A stretch of 5,916 bases of DNA from JBBRMQ01 sp038230775 (lineage in GTDB: Bacteria > Acidobacteriota > Thermoanaerobaculia > Gp7-AA8): contig JBBRMQ010000255.1 of the NCBI GenBank assembly GCA_038230775.1, forward strand, positions 1 to 5,916, written 5' to 3'. Shown here in pieces: positions 1 through 5,001 of this stretch. How positions within the stretch are numbered: position 1 is the first letter of the stretch; every line of letters begins with the position of its first letter. A model generated the notes under the pieces. That model made no database searches, was not told the origin of the DNA, and saw only the letters and a list, made by a program, of their open reading frames with translations. Made by a program: the position numbers and the translations under genes.

Positions 1-183
1 CTTTCGGTCGACCAGCATCACTTCTTTCTCGCTCATGACATACACGCCGCGAGTACTGGGCGCTGGCGTGTCCTCCGGGACGACGTCGAGGTCGAGAGCG
101 CCGATCACGCGACCGTCGGTTGCGCGCAGACGATAGAGCTTATTTCCTTGAGTGCCGACAACGACGGCATCATCTGAGGTCAC
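1..183 (-). CDS. Beta-propeller (PQQ/WD-like repeat) protein, N-terminal part; runs off the left edge
   Basis: An open minus-strand frame continues to position 1 without a stop. The visible product has two propeller-blade-like units. The first is a hydrophobic strand followed by GTQGNKLYRLRATDGRVIG, which matches the 'vvvGs.dGklyaLdaatGrvlw' pattern of PQQ-like repeats. The second begins TRGVYVMSEKEVMLVDR. No signal peptide is visible. I chose the GTG at 183 because the codons upstream are poor in third-position G/C and include AGA and AGG, whereas the codons after it look coding. The frame stays open further upstream through many ATGs (237, 246, 255 and beyond) inside the Asp-repeat tract of the preceding gene, so an overlapping start is possible. 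No convincing Shine-Dalgarno sequence supports any of these starts. It follows the arrestin-like gene by about 31 bp on the same strand and is probably in its operon. Its function is unknown, and fold assignment from about 60 residues is tentative. Confidence 0.6.
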   Translation of the reverse strand, partial: MTSDDAVVVGTQGNKLYRLRATDGRVIGALDLDVVPEDTPAPSTRGVYVMSEKEVMLVDRK

Positions 184-214
184 ACCTTCGTTTGGCGATT
201 TCCTACGTGCGATT

Positions 215-679
215 CTACGAAGAGCTGTCGTCGTCATTGTCGTCATCGAAGTCATCATCATCATCGCCGTCATCATCGTCATCGCCGTCATCGAAATGAA
301 GGGATGACTGGAACTGGTCGAGGCTCCAGATCGCCGGGCGGACGACGAACGCCATCTTCTCCGTCTCATCGATGGCGAACGGCAGATCCGCCCGCGCCGA
401 GACCTCCCAGCTGATCTTGAACACTTTGCCGTCGTACGTGAGCGGACCGAAGGGGATCTCGACGCTGAGCGGCACGACGATCTGCGATTTCGACGCGACG
501 TCCTCGTCGGACATCTGAATGACCTCGACCTCGCGCCGGTCGCCTTTGCCCGAGGCGATCCAGTGGACGGCGACGACGATCTTGCGCGGCTGCTTTCCCC
601 CGCCCGCATTCCACACGACCTGTCCGGTGAGCGTCTCGCCGACGCGAATCTCGGTCTGTGCCAGCTCGATTCGGATCAT
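215..679 (-). CDS. Small arrestin/Spo0M-like beta-sandwich protein with poly-Asp C-terminal tail
   Basis: The product is 154 aa. Residues 1-25 (MIRIELAQTEIRVGETLTGQV with its flank) resemble the first strands of arrestin-like N-domains ('i.l....yrpGetl.G.v'). Later VPLSVEIPFGPLTYDGKVF, then KISWEVSARADLPFAIDET, match the 'f.iP...P.SydG..i.i.W.v.a..d' signature seen in bacterial arrestin-like and Spo0M-type proteins. The last 25 residues are almost entirely Asp with a few Gly, Phe, Asn and Ser, so the tail is probably disordered and strongly acidic. I placed the start at the ATG at 679..677 because it overlaps the TGA of the upstream gene (ATGA) and the arrestin pattern begins there; the frame extends upstream to 769 but only inside the neighbouring gene. 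There is no signal peptide or membrane helix, so a cytosolic location is inferred. It is probably translationally coupled to the membrane protein upstream. The partner or cargo is unknown. Confidence 0.8.
   Translation of the reverse strand: MIRIELAQTEIRVGETLTGQVVWNAGGGKQPRKIVVAVHWIASGKGDRREVEVIQMSDEDVASKSQIVVPLSVEIPFGPLTYDGKVFKISWEVSARADLPFAIDETEKMAFVVRPAIWSLDQFQSSLHFDDGDDDDDGDDDDDFDDDNDDDSSS
225..295 (-). repeat. GAT/GAC trinucleotide tract encoding a poly-Asp tail
   Basis: On the minus strand this is a run of GAT and GAC codons broken by single GGC, TTC and AAT codons, giving the acidic tail of the arrestin-like protein. One frame over, the same bases read as ATG, ACG and GCG (Met/Thr/Ala), which produces many potential start codons for the downstream propeller gene. 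Changes in copy number would lengthen or shorten the tail by whole residues without a frameshift. Confidence 0.8.
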
Positions 680-1323
680 CGCTTCACCACCACCGGCATC
701 ACGGTCACCTCGAATGACGACCGTGTATTGGGGCAGCCGTCCATCGTCAGCTTCAGGCGGAGCATCCACCGAATGGTGATGCCGCTTTCATCGAGCGTCG
801 CCGGGCCCGCCTCCGGGATGCGAAACGTCACCTGGACATCCATCTGCTCCATCATCGGTGTGATCACGTTCGTGGCAGGCTCGTCGTACGCGATGGCCGT
901 GAAGGTGCGCTGAGTGTTTCCCTTTCCCTTCACCAAAGTTTCCACGCACTGCAGGCGCGCGTCGATCTGGCGAATCGCCGCGCCGCCGCGAAGTGGGCGC
1001 TGATACGTTGCCGAGTGGCTGAAGCCCAGGGAAAGGGGAGCGTACGGAAGGGAGAGCGTGGCCTTGCCGATCTTCTTGCGGATGCGCACCACTTGCACCA
1101 TCGTGAGGGCGAACGGGACCGAGAAGATCGCGAAGATCACAATCGCTCCCTGCTGCCGCTCCACCGGGCCAACCTTCTTGTCCAGGAGCAGAACGCCGAT
1201 GAGAATCAGGCCCGCGATGAAGACCGCGCTCACCGCACCCAGCCACCAGCCGGGGCCGACGACCGGCCCCTCGTCTTCGACCACCGGAAACACGCTCGCG
1301 TCTGCAAATCCTCCGCTGCTCAT
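676..1323 (-). CDS. Two-helix membrane protein with arrestin-like C-terminal domain
   Basis: The product is 215 aa. The N-terminus is acidic (VVEDEG). Two predicted membrane helices follow at about residues 26-47 and 59-79. The basic stretch RIRKK after helix 2 suggests the C-terminal domain is cytoplasmic. Residues 85-215 form a beta-rich region. Its end contains VQVTFRIPEAGPATLDESGI, then IRWMLRLKL and SSFEVTVMPV, which follows the 'F.iP...P.T....i.W.l.v......F.v.V' pattern of arrestin-like domains. The start is the first ATG after an in-frame TAG, and no clear Shine-Dalgarno sequence is visible. The TGA stop overlaps the ATG of the next arrestin-like gene. Read together, the pair may be a membrane anchor and a soluble partner of related fold. 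I do not recognise a named family for the whole protein, and no enzymatic residues stand out. Confidence 0.8.
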   Translation of the reverse strand: MSSGGFADASVFPVVEDEGPVVGPGWWLGAVSAVFIAGLILIGVLLLDKKVGPVERQQGAIVIFAIFSVPFALTMVQVVRIRKKIGKATLSLPYAPLSLGFSHSATYQRPLRGGAAIRQIDARLQCVETLVKGKGNTQRTFTAIAYDEPATNVITPMMEQMDVQVTFRIPEAGPATLDESGITIRWMLRLKLTMDGCPNTRSSFEVTVMPVVVKR

Positions 1324-1614
1324 TTGGGTGGGATGCAGATTCTACGCGGGCTGGCAATATTCATGAGGGATTCTTCAGCCCCCGGCTGAAGCCGGGCTAC
1401 GGGTCTTATGCGGGCCTCGCTGGCCGCACGCCGGCTCCGCCGGTGAATCAACTCCGGTGTGTTTCGTCTTCGGCTTCCTTCGATGAGTCTGTCCCCTCCC
1501 CATCTCGGCGACTGATGAGCGTAACGTTCCCGGTCCTGGGGCAACTATTTGATAACGGAGAGCATTCTTGCGAGTAGATTTTCGAGTCGATTCAGGAGGT
1601 CGTCGGTTCGCGCT
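1324..1614. other. Intergenic region with hairpin repeats, no supported gene
   Basis: These 291 bp separate the arrestin-like operon from the four-helix membrane protein gene. The part at 1374-1443 is a set of hairpins (see the repeat entry). The only open frame is a 74-residue, Arg/Pro-rich minus-strand frame through the hairpins that resembles no protein and ends at the next gene's start; I reject it as coding. I see no clear promoter or U-tract terminator. A short imperfect direct repeat, CGAGTAGATTTT / CGAGTCGATTCA, lies at 1571-1594. Confidence 0.7.
1374..1443. repeat. Composite hairpin repeat with GGCTGAAGCC core
   Basis: Four inverted repeats are directly visible. TTCAGCC-CCC-GGCTGAA lies at 1374-1390. 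CCCGGCT-GA-AGCCGGG lies at 1381-1396, overlapping the first so that only one can form at a time. GCGGGCC-TCGCT-GGCCGC (one bulged G) lies at 1410-1427. CCGGC-TCC-GCCGG lies at 1431-1443. The CCGGCTTCAGCCGG core recurs in the opposite orientation at 5892-5905. Such GC-rich palindromic clusters are typical of dispersed, REP-like intergenic repeats. Its role is unknown. Confidence 0.75.
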
Positions 1615-2019
1615 TCACTCATTGGAGAACTCGCGCCTCCAGATCAGCAGCGGAGCGGCCAACAGCGCACCAAAGAAAAGGAAGATCAGGACAGCCGGTT
1701 TGGTCGGAACCCACAAGTAACCTCCAGCGCCAACGACGCCGATGATGGTCCCGATCACGGTGGCAACACGACCCGCCTGTCGGCTGCCGGCGCGCAGTCC
1801 CGGCACCACGAGAAGAACCAGGAGCCCAAGGATGCTCAGGGCTGCGCCCGAGAAAACCGCATTGACGAGAACGGATTTCCCAAATCGTGCAGCGATCTGG
1901 CCTCGCTCGATCGCCTGCCGCAGCACCGACACGTTGACGACGCCGTGGAGGATGCCGATGAGGAGAAGAAACAGAGCGGAGGGGATCGCACAGAAGTTGG
2001 TAATGGCTCTTCGACTCAT
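1615..2019 (-). CDS. Small four-helix integral membrane protein of unknown function
   Basis: The product is 134 aa and mostly hydrophobic, with four predicted membrane segments at about residues 10-30, 50-72, 82-102 and 108-127. The connecting loops are short and basic (RQAIERGQIAARFGK, then RAGSRQAGR). Conspicuous features are the ILHGVVNVSVLRQAIERG segment after helix 1 and a GYLWVP turn before helix 4. There is no signal peptide cleavage site or catalytic motif. The ATG at 2019 has AGGA 10 nt upstream; this AGGA overlaps the stop codon of the monooxygenase fragment, and the two frames are separated by only 12 bp. That spacing suggests co-transcription with the fragment. I do not recognise a family. 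It could be a stand-alone membrane protein that survived the truncation of its upstream partner. Confidence 0.75.
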   Translation of the reverse strand: MSRRAITNFCAIPSALFLLLIGILHGVVNVSVLRQAIERGQIAARFGKSVLVNAVFSGAALSILGLLVLLVVPGLRAGSRQAGRVATVIGTIIGVVGAGGYLWVPTKPAVLIFLFFGALLAAPLLIWRREFSNE

Positions 2020-2031
2020 GGTCAGACTGTC

Positions 2032-2433
2032 CTATCGCGGGATCGTTGGAATCCATCTCGTATCCGCGAGATCGCCAGTGGCGAGGTTCTCGGAATCAAT
2101 GGTGAAACCAAGGAAGGCGATGCACATCTCGTCAGTGGTCGCCTCGCCCCAGGACACAGGTTTCGGAGGATCGTTCGGGTTGCGCCAGTTGCCGGGTGAG
2201 TTGTCGTAAAAAGCAACGAGCGAGAGTTTCGTTCCTGCGGGAAGGGCGATCGGATCGCGGTAGCGGTACATGCCTTGCCAGTTGAAGTCCCAATCATCAA
2301 TATTGATCAGGCACTCCGTCTGGCCATTCGGCAGGTAGGCCTGGACATGCATCTTGCGGCCGAGGAGGTGCATGTGAGGGCCGATGAGCCATAGGTGCGT
2401 GTTCAGCACAGGAATGGTGAACTCCGCGGACAC
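2032..2433 (-). CDS. C-terminal copper domain of an ascorbate-dependent (type II copper) monooxygenase, probably a truncated gene
   Basis: The product is 133 aa from a GTG start. It contains the C-terminal domain of the PHM/DBM-type copper monooxygenase family. HMH at residues 20-22, in the context IGPHMHLLGRKM, and Met103 in TDEMCIAFLGF correspond to the two His and one Met that bind the catalytic CuM (CuB) in PHM. The FNWQGMYRYRDPIALPAGTKL and VAFYDNSPGNWRNPNDP segments are typical of bacterial homologues. The N-terminal copper domain is absent. The frame continues upstream of GTG as LADLSPDYR, which still looks like family sequence, and then meets TAA at 2463..2461, 15 bp from the tRNA 3' end. 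The upstream part of the gene is therefore missing, and the copper-electron-transfer half cannot be supplied by this fragment. No good Shine-Dalgarno sequence precedes the GTG. It is most likely a gene remnant, and monooxygenase activity is unlikely. Confidence 0.75.
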   Translation of the reverse strand: MSAEFTIPVLNTHLWLIGPHMHLLGRKMHVQAYLPNGQTECLINIDDWDFNWQGMYRYRDPIALPAGTKLSLVAFYDNSPGNWRNPNDPPKPVSWGEATTDEMCIAFLGFTIDSENLATGDLADTRWIPTIPR

Positions 2434-2477
2434 GCGGTAATCCGGTGACAGATCAGCAAGTTAGAAGGGTGATGAAG

Positions 2478-2553
2478 TGGTGGAGCTGAACGGGATCGAA
2501 CCGATGACCTCCTGAGTGCGATTCAGGCGCTCTCCCAACTGAGCTACAGCCCC
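2478..2553 (-). tRNA. tRNA-Ala(CGC), 76 nt with encoded CCA
   Basis: The minus strand folds as a full cloverleaf. The acceptor is GGGGCTG / CAGCTCC with the G3-U70 wobble that identifies alanine tRNAs. The D stem is GCTC/GAGC. The anticodon stem CCTGA/TCAGG closes the loop ATCGCAC, giving anticodon CGC (2520..2518) for GCG codons. The T loop is TTCGATC, the discriminator is A, and CCA is encoded at 2480..2478. The T stem (ATCGG / CCGTT) has one U-U mismatch at position pair 50-64 (2504 and 2490), where other alanine tRNAs have a pair. No terminator is visible downstream; a truncated gene starts immediately after the 3' end. Confidence 0.95.
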
Positions 2554-2622
2554 ACATTTACCGGAAGGCAACCGCTGCAAACGGCACCGTTTCGGTGAAG
2601 ATTCCCGCATTATAGGCGACGT
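2554..2622. promoter_or_regulatory. Divergent promoter region between tRNA-Ala and the SGNH hydrolase gene
   Basis: This 69-bp gap must hold the promoters of two divergent genes. It contains the minus-strand TATAAT and two overlapping inverted repeats: AAACGG-CA-CCGTTT at 2579-2592 and CACCG-TTT-CGGTG at 2585-2597. The two share bases and could not form together. They lie in the predicted leader of the tRNA transcript and upstream of the hydrolase start, so either an operator or an RNA structure role is possible. This is inference from position only. Confidence 0.5.
2609..2614 (-). promoter_or_regulatory. Consensus -10 box (TATAAT) of the tRNA-Ala promoter
   Basis: On the minus strand the sequence reads CCTATAATGCGGG, a perfect TATAAT 55 bp upstream of the first base of the mature tRNA. 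The matching -35 region, around 2632-2637, is poor (GATGGC) and lies inside the start of the hydrolase gene. Transcription would start near 2602 and give a leader of about 50 nt before the tRNA. Confidence 0.5.
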
Positions 2623-3330
2623 TTGCGCCGCGCCATCTACCTTCTATTTGCGGTCCTCCTGGCCTGCCGGCATCATCCGCCGAAGCATCACAAGGCACAC
2701 GCGACACGACTCGATGATGGCGTGCTGCGCGTCGTCGTCATCGGCGACTCGCTCGCCGCCGGCACCGGCGATCCTGACGGCAAAGGCATTCCGGGCAACC
2801 TGGAAGATGAATTGCGCGGGCGCGCGGCAACCGTCGAGATCAAGAACTACGGCATCGCCGGCAACACCACGGACGATGTCGCATCGCGACTGCAAAACGA
2901 GGACATTCGTGCGGAGATCACGACTGCCGACGCCATCATCCTTTCGGTCGGCGCGAACAATGTGTTCCAGGATCCGGAAGCGCGAGCACGCGCTATCCGC
3001 GATCGCGACGCCTACGCGCGCGAGATCCTCGATCGCGTGGCGAGCGTCGTGGCGCAGATCCGCGCGTTGAATCCCGATGCGCCAATCCTTCTTCTCGGCG
3101 GCTACAACCCGATCCCCGACAACCCGCTGAGCGGCGGCATCCTTCGCTATCTGAAGCGATGGGACGATCTGCTTGATGAACGCTTCGCAGCCGACCCGCT
3201 GATCGACATCGTCAAGATGTCCGACATCATCGACAGCGCGGACAAACTGAGCCCGATCGATCACTTCCATCCGGGAGCGCAGGCTTATCGCGACGCCGCG
3301 CACCGCGTCGCGCAGATGCTCAACGAGTGA
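2623..3330 (+). CDS. SGNH/GDSL-family hydrolase, predicted lipoprotein (TesA-like esterase/lysophospholipase)
   Basis: The product is 235 aa. A short signal sequence (RRAIYLLFAVLLAC) ends in the lipobox LLAC with Cys15 as the lipidation site. A His-rich linker follows (RHHPPKHHKAH). The SGNH blocks are in order: block I VVIGDSLAAGTG with nucleophile Ser43; block II NYGIAGNTTDD with Gly77; block III SVGANN at 108-113, where the usual GxND has Asn113 in place of Asp; and block V IDHFHPGAQAY with Asp213 and His216. The size fits TesA/arylesterase-like members that cleave esters of lipids or carbohydrates, but the substrate cannot be read from sequence. The start is TTG at 2623, because an in-frame TGA at 2596 leaves no earlier choice and AGG lies 6 nt upstream. 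The gene ends 11 bp inside the oppositely oriented sigma factor gene. Anchoring to the periplasmic face of a membrane is inferred. Confidence 0.9.
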   Translation: MRRAIYLLFAVLLACRHHPPKHHKAHATRLDDGVLRVVVIGDSLAAGTGDPDGKGIPGNLEDELRGRAATVEIKNYGIAGNTTDDVASRLQNEDIRAEITTADAIILSVGANNVFQDPEARARAIRDRDAYAREILDRVASVVAQIRALNPDAPILLLGGYNPIPDNPLSGGILRYLKRWDDLLDERFAADPLIDIVKMSDIIDSADKLSPIDHFHPGAQAYRDAAHRVAQMLNE

Positions 3331-4519
3331 TTTCGTCGATCCGTCGACTGAGAAAACGCCGATCCGCCTCGTTCTGCGCCAGCGCGTGTGCGCGGCGATA
3401 ACTGCCGATCGCCGCGTCCTGACGGCCGAGTCGCCGGAGGAGATCGGCGCGGGTGGCGTGGAAGAGGTGATAGCTCGCCAGCTCCCCGCTCAATGCTTCC
3501 ACCAGGAGCAGCGCCGCTTCCGGCCCGCTCGCCATCGCCACGGCGACCGCACGATTGAGCGCGACGACCGGAGACTCGTGCAGCGCATACAGGCGGTCGT
3601 AGAGGCCGACGATCTGAGGCCAGTCCGTTCCGGCGGCATCGTCCGCGTCTGCATGCACCGCGGCGATCGCCGCCTCGATGGCATAGGTTCCCAAGGTTCG
3701 TCGCCGCAGAGCCGATGTAACGATCGTCTTCGCCTCCTCGATTTCCGCACGATCCCATCGCGTCCGATCCTGTTCGGACAAGAGCACGATGTCGCCGGCG
3801 TCGTCGCGTCGCGCGTTGCGTCTGGAGTCGTGAAACAGCATGAGCGCGAGCAACGCGTCGAGCTCCGCCGATCCTCCGGGCAACAGATCGCGCAACATGC
3901 GCGCAAGGCCGATCGCGTCGCGGCACAAATCGCTTCGCTGGTCTGCCGAGTAGCCCTCATTGAAGACGAGATAGAGCACAGCCATGACCTCGTCCAGACG
4001 CTCGGCCAGCTCGCTGATTTCCGGAACGCGATACGGAATCCGCGCATCGCGAATCTTCGCCTTCGCCCGCACCAGCCGCTGCGCCATCGTCGCCACGGGC
4101 ACCAGAAACGCCCGCGCGATCTCTTCGGTCGTCAGCCCGCAAAGCGTTCGGAGGGTCAGCGCGACCTGGGCTTCAGGTGCGAGCGCCGGATGGCAACAGG
4201 TGAAGATCAGCGGCAGCCGCTCGTCTGGCACCGCAGTCTCTTCGCTCATCTCCGCGTCCGCGCGCTCGGCGGCGATGAGCGCCTGCTTGTCCGCAAACCG
4301 CGAACGGCGCCGCAGTTGATCGATCGCGTTGTGCCGCGCCGCCGTGTACAGCCAGCCGCGCGCGTTTTTCGGCGGCGACGATTCCCACTCGGTCAGCGCC
4401 GACGCAAACGCGTCTTGCAACACATCCTCGGCCAGGTCGAAGTCGCCGAACGCGCGGATGAGGGCCGACAGCAGACGCCCCCATTCCGCGCGATACAACC
4501 CTTCGAGCGCTTCGGTCAC
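3320..4519 (-). CDS. ECF42-type RNA polymerase sigma factor with DUF6596 and TPR-like C-terminal extension
   Basis: The product is 399 aa, about twice the length of an ordinary ECF sigma factor. Sigma region 2 is at about residues 8-75 (DLAEDVLQDAFASAL, then GWLYTAARHNAIDQLRRR, the core/-10 binding part). Region 4 with its helix-turn-helix is at about 102-160 (GLTTEEIARAFLVPVATMAQR). A linker with LDEVMAVLYLVFNEGYSA (175-192) marks the DUF6596 domain typical of ECF42. The C-terminus (about 290-395: SPVVALNRAVAVA, LGRQDAAIGSYRRAHALAQN) is helical and TPR-like, a feature of the group. ECF42 factors have no classical anti-sigma factor; the C-terminal extension is needed for activity in the studied case (from memory). 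GTG at 4519 follows the DGPF gene stop by 1 nt, with no Shine-Dalgarno sequence, so coupled translation is likely. Targets cannot be deduced here. Confidence 0.92.
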   Translation of the reverse strand: MTEALEGLYRAEWGRLLSALIRAFGDFDLAEDVLQDAFASALTEWESSPPKNARGWLYTAARHNAIDQLRRRSRFADKQALIAAERADAEMSEETAVPDERLPLIFTCCHPALAPEAQVALTLRTLCGLTTEEIARAFLVPVATMAQRLVRAKAKIRDARIPYRVPEISELAERLDEVMAVLYLVFNEGYSADQRSDLCRDAIGLARMLRDLLPGGSAELDALLALMLFHDSRRNARRDDAGDIVLLSEQDRTRWDRAEIEEAKTIVTSALRRRTLGTYAIEAAIAAVHADADDAAGTDWPQIVGLYDRLYALHESPVVALNRAVAVAMASGPEAALLLVEALSGELASYHLFHATRADLLRRLGRQDAAIGSYRRAHALAQNEADRRFLSRRIDEITR

Positions 4520-4520
4520 T

Positions 4521-4865
4521 TCAGGAGAATGTCATGATCGGCCGCACTTCGATCGATCCGAAGCGCGCGCCGGGAATCTTCGCCGCGATGTTGAGCGCTT
4601 CATTCAGATCGGCCGCTTCGACCAGATAGAAGCCGCCGAGCTGCTCCTTCGTCTCGGCGAAAGGACCGTCCGTCGTCATGCGCTTGCCGTCGCGGACCCG
4701 GACCGTCGTGGCCGAGCTCGTGGGCTGCAGCGCATTGCCGCCCTTGATCGCGCCGTGGAACTCCTCGCCGAACTTCCGGTACTCCTGAACCTCGGAGTCC
4801 GCCAACTCCTTTTTCATCACACCCCACCGCTTCTCCTCTTCGTAGATCGCCAGTAGATATTGCAT
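4521..4865 (-). CDS. YCII-related/DGPF-domain protein, partner of the ECF42 sigma factor
   Basis: The product is 114 aa, the usual size for the family. It opens with MQYLLAIYEEEKRW and carries the diagnostic block TTDGPFAETKEQLGGFYLVE, with DGPF at residues 66-69, then the conserved ending ARFGSIEVRPI. The fold is a small ferredoxin-like alpha/beta domain of the YCII type. Its biochemical role is unknown, although these genes sit next to ECF42 sigma genes in many phyla and are reported regulatory targets of them. ATG at 4865 was chosen because AAAGGAGG sits 9 nt upstream; the frame extends to 4910 but that would bury the ribosome site. It is the first gene of a two-gene operon with the sigma factor, separated by one base. 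There is no signal peptide, so it is cytoplasmic. Confidence 0.93.
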   Translation of the reverse strand: MQYLLAIYEEEKRWGVMKKELADSEVQEYRKFGEEFHGAIKGGNALQPTSSATTVRVRDGKRMTTDGPFAETKEQLGGFYLVEAADLNEALNIAAKIPGARFGSIEVRPIMTFS

Positions 4866-4874
4866 CGTAAACTT

Positions 4875-4882
4875 CCTCCTTT
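4875..4882 (-). promoter_or_regulatory. Strong ribosome binding site of the DGPF gene
   Basis: AAAGGAGG reads on the minus strand, 9 nt before the ATG at 4865. It decides the start in favour of 4865 over the upstream in-frame codon at 4910, and it contrasts with the absence of a Shine-Dalgarno sequence before the sigma gene. Confidence 0.85.
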
Positions 4883-4891
4883 GCTCTGAAA

Positions 4892-4918
4892 GGCGAACGG
4901 GCCGACACAAAATCGACA
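4892..4918 (-). promoter_or_regulatory. Candidate ECF42-type promoter of the DGPF-sigma operon
   Basis: On the minus strand TGTCGA at 4918..4913 is followed after 17 nt by CGCC (4895..4892). As I recall, published ECF42 promoters have TGTCGA at -35 and CGAC/CGTC at -10, so the -35 is exact and the -10 has one mismatch. The start site would fall just before the Shine-Dalgarno sequence, giving a very short leader. This would make the operon autoregulated. The motif comparison is from memory. Confidence 0.5.
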
Positions 4919-4926
4919 GCCGTTCG
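4894..4926. repeat. Inverted repeat flanking the DGPF-sigma promoter
   Basis: CGAACGG (4894-4900) and CCGTTCG (4920-4926) are perfect 7-bp inverted arms with a 19-bp centre. Between them CGACA occurs twice, 11 bp apart (4903 and 4914). The candidate -35 lies just inside one arm and the -10 overlaps the other, as expected for an operator or a composite recognition site. Confidence 0.6.
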
Positions 4927-4984
4927 AAAATTGGTCATCCGTCACATTCGTCGGCAAGTTTGACAAGGTAGAAGCAGGAATGTG

Positions 4985-4992
4985 AAAGGAGA
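4985..4992 (+). promoter_or_regulatory. Ribosome binding site of the CHRD gene
   Basis: AAAGGAGA has its GGAG 10 nt before the ATG at 5002 and only 4 nt before the in-frame TTG at 4996, which favours the ATG. A perfect TTGACA lies upstream at 4960-4965, but no good -10 follows it at a distance that would leave the ribosome site in the transcript. Confidence 0.75.
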
Positions 4993-5001
4993 TTCTTGAT
5001 C

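Noticed and set aside
225..295. A CRISPR-like or tandem array reading of the trinucleotide tract
   Set aside because: The units are 3 bp and in frame with the Asp tail of a coding region; there are no spacers of CRISPR length and no direct repeats of 24-40 bp anywhere in the window.
1320..1544. A 74-codon minus-strand frame upstream of the arrestin-like operon, ending in an ATGA overlap with its first gene
   Set aside because: Much of it is a translation of the hairpin repeats, the product is Arg/Pro-rich without a fold signature, and there is no ribosome site. The ATGA overlap is probably chance.
1549..2199. A 216-codon plus-strand frame across the membrane protein and monooxygenase genes
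   Set aside because: It crosses two minus-strand genes with clear membrane helices and copper-binding motifs, and its own product is hydrophilic and featureless.
2644..3303. A 219-codon minus-strand frame opposite the SGNH hydrolase
   Set aside because: The plus strand carries all the SGNH blocks and a lipobox; the antisense frame is a codon-bias shadow.
3386..4537. A 383-codon plus-strand open frame opposite the sigma factor gene
   Set aside because: It is antisense to a gene with clear ECF42 domains, is rich in Arg/Gln/His with no recognisable domain, and is the kind of long shadow frame that GC-rich coding sequence produces.
4960..4965. A perfect TTGACA before the CHRD gene as a -35 element
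   Set aside because: No acceptable -10 lies 16-18 bp downstream, and a start there would begin at or after the ribosome site, so the match may be chance.
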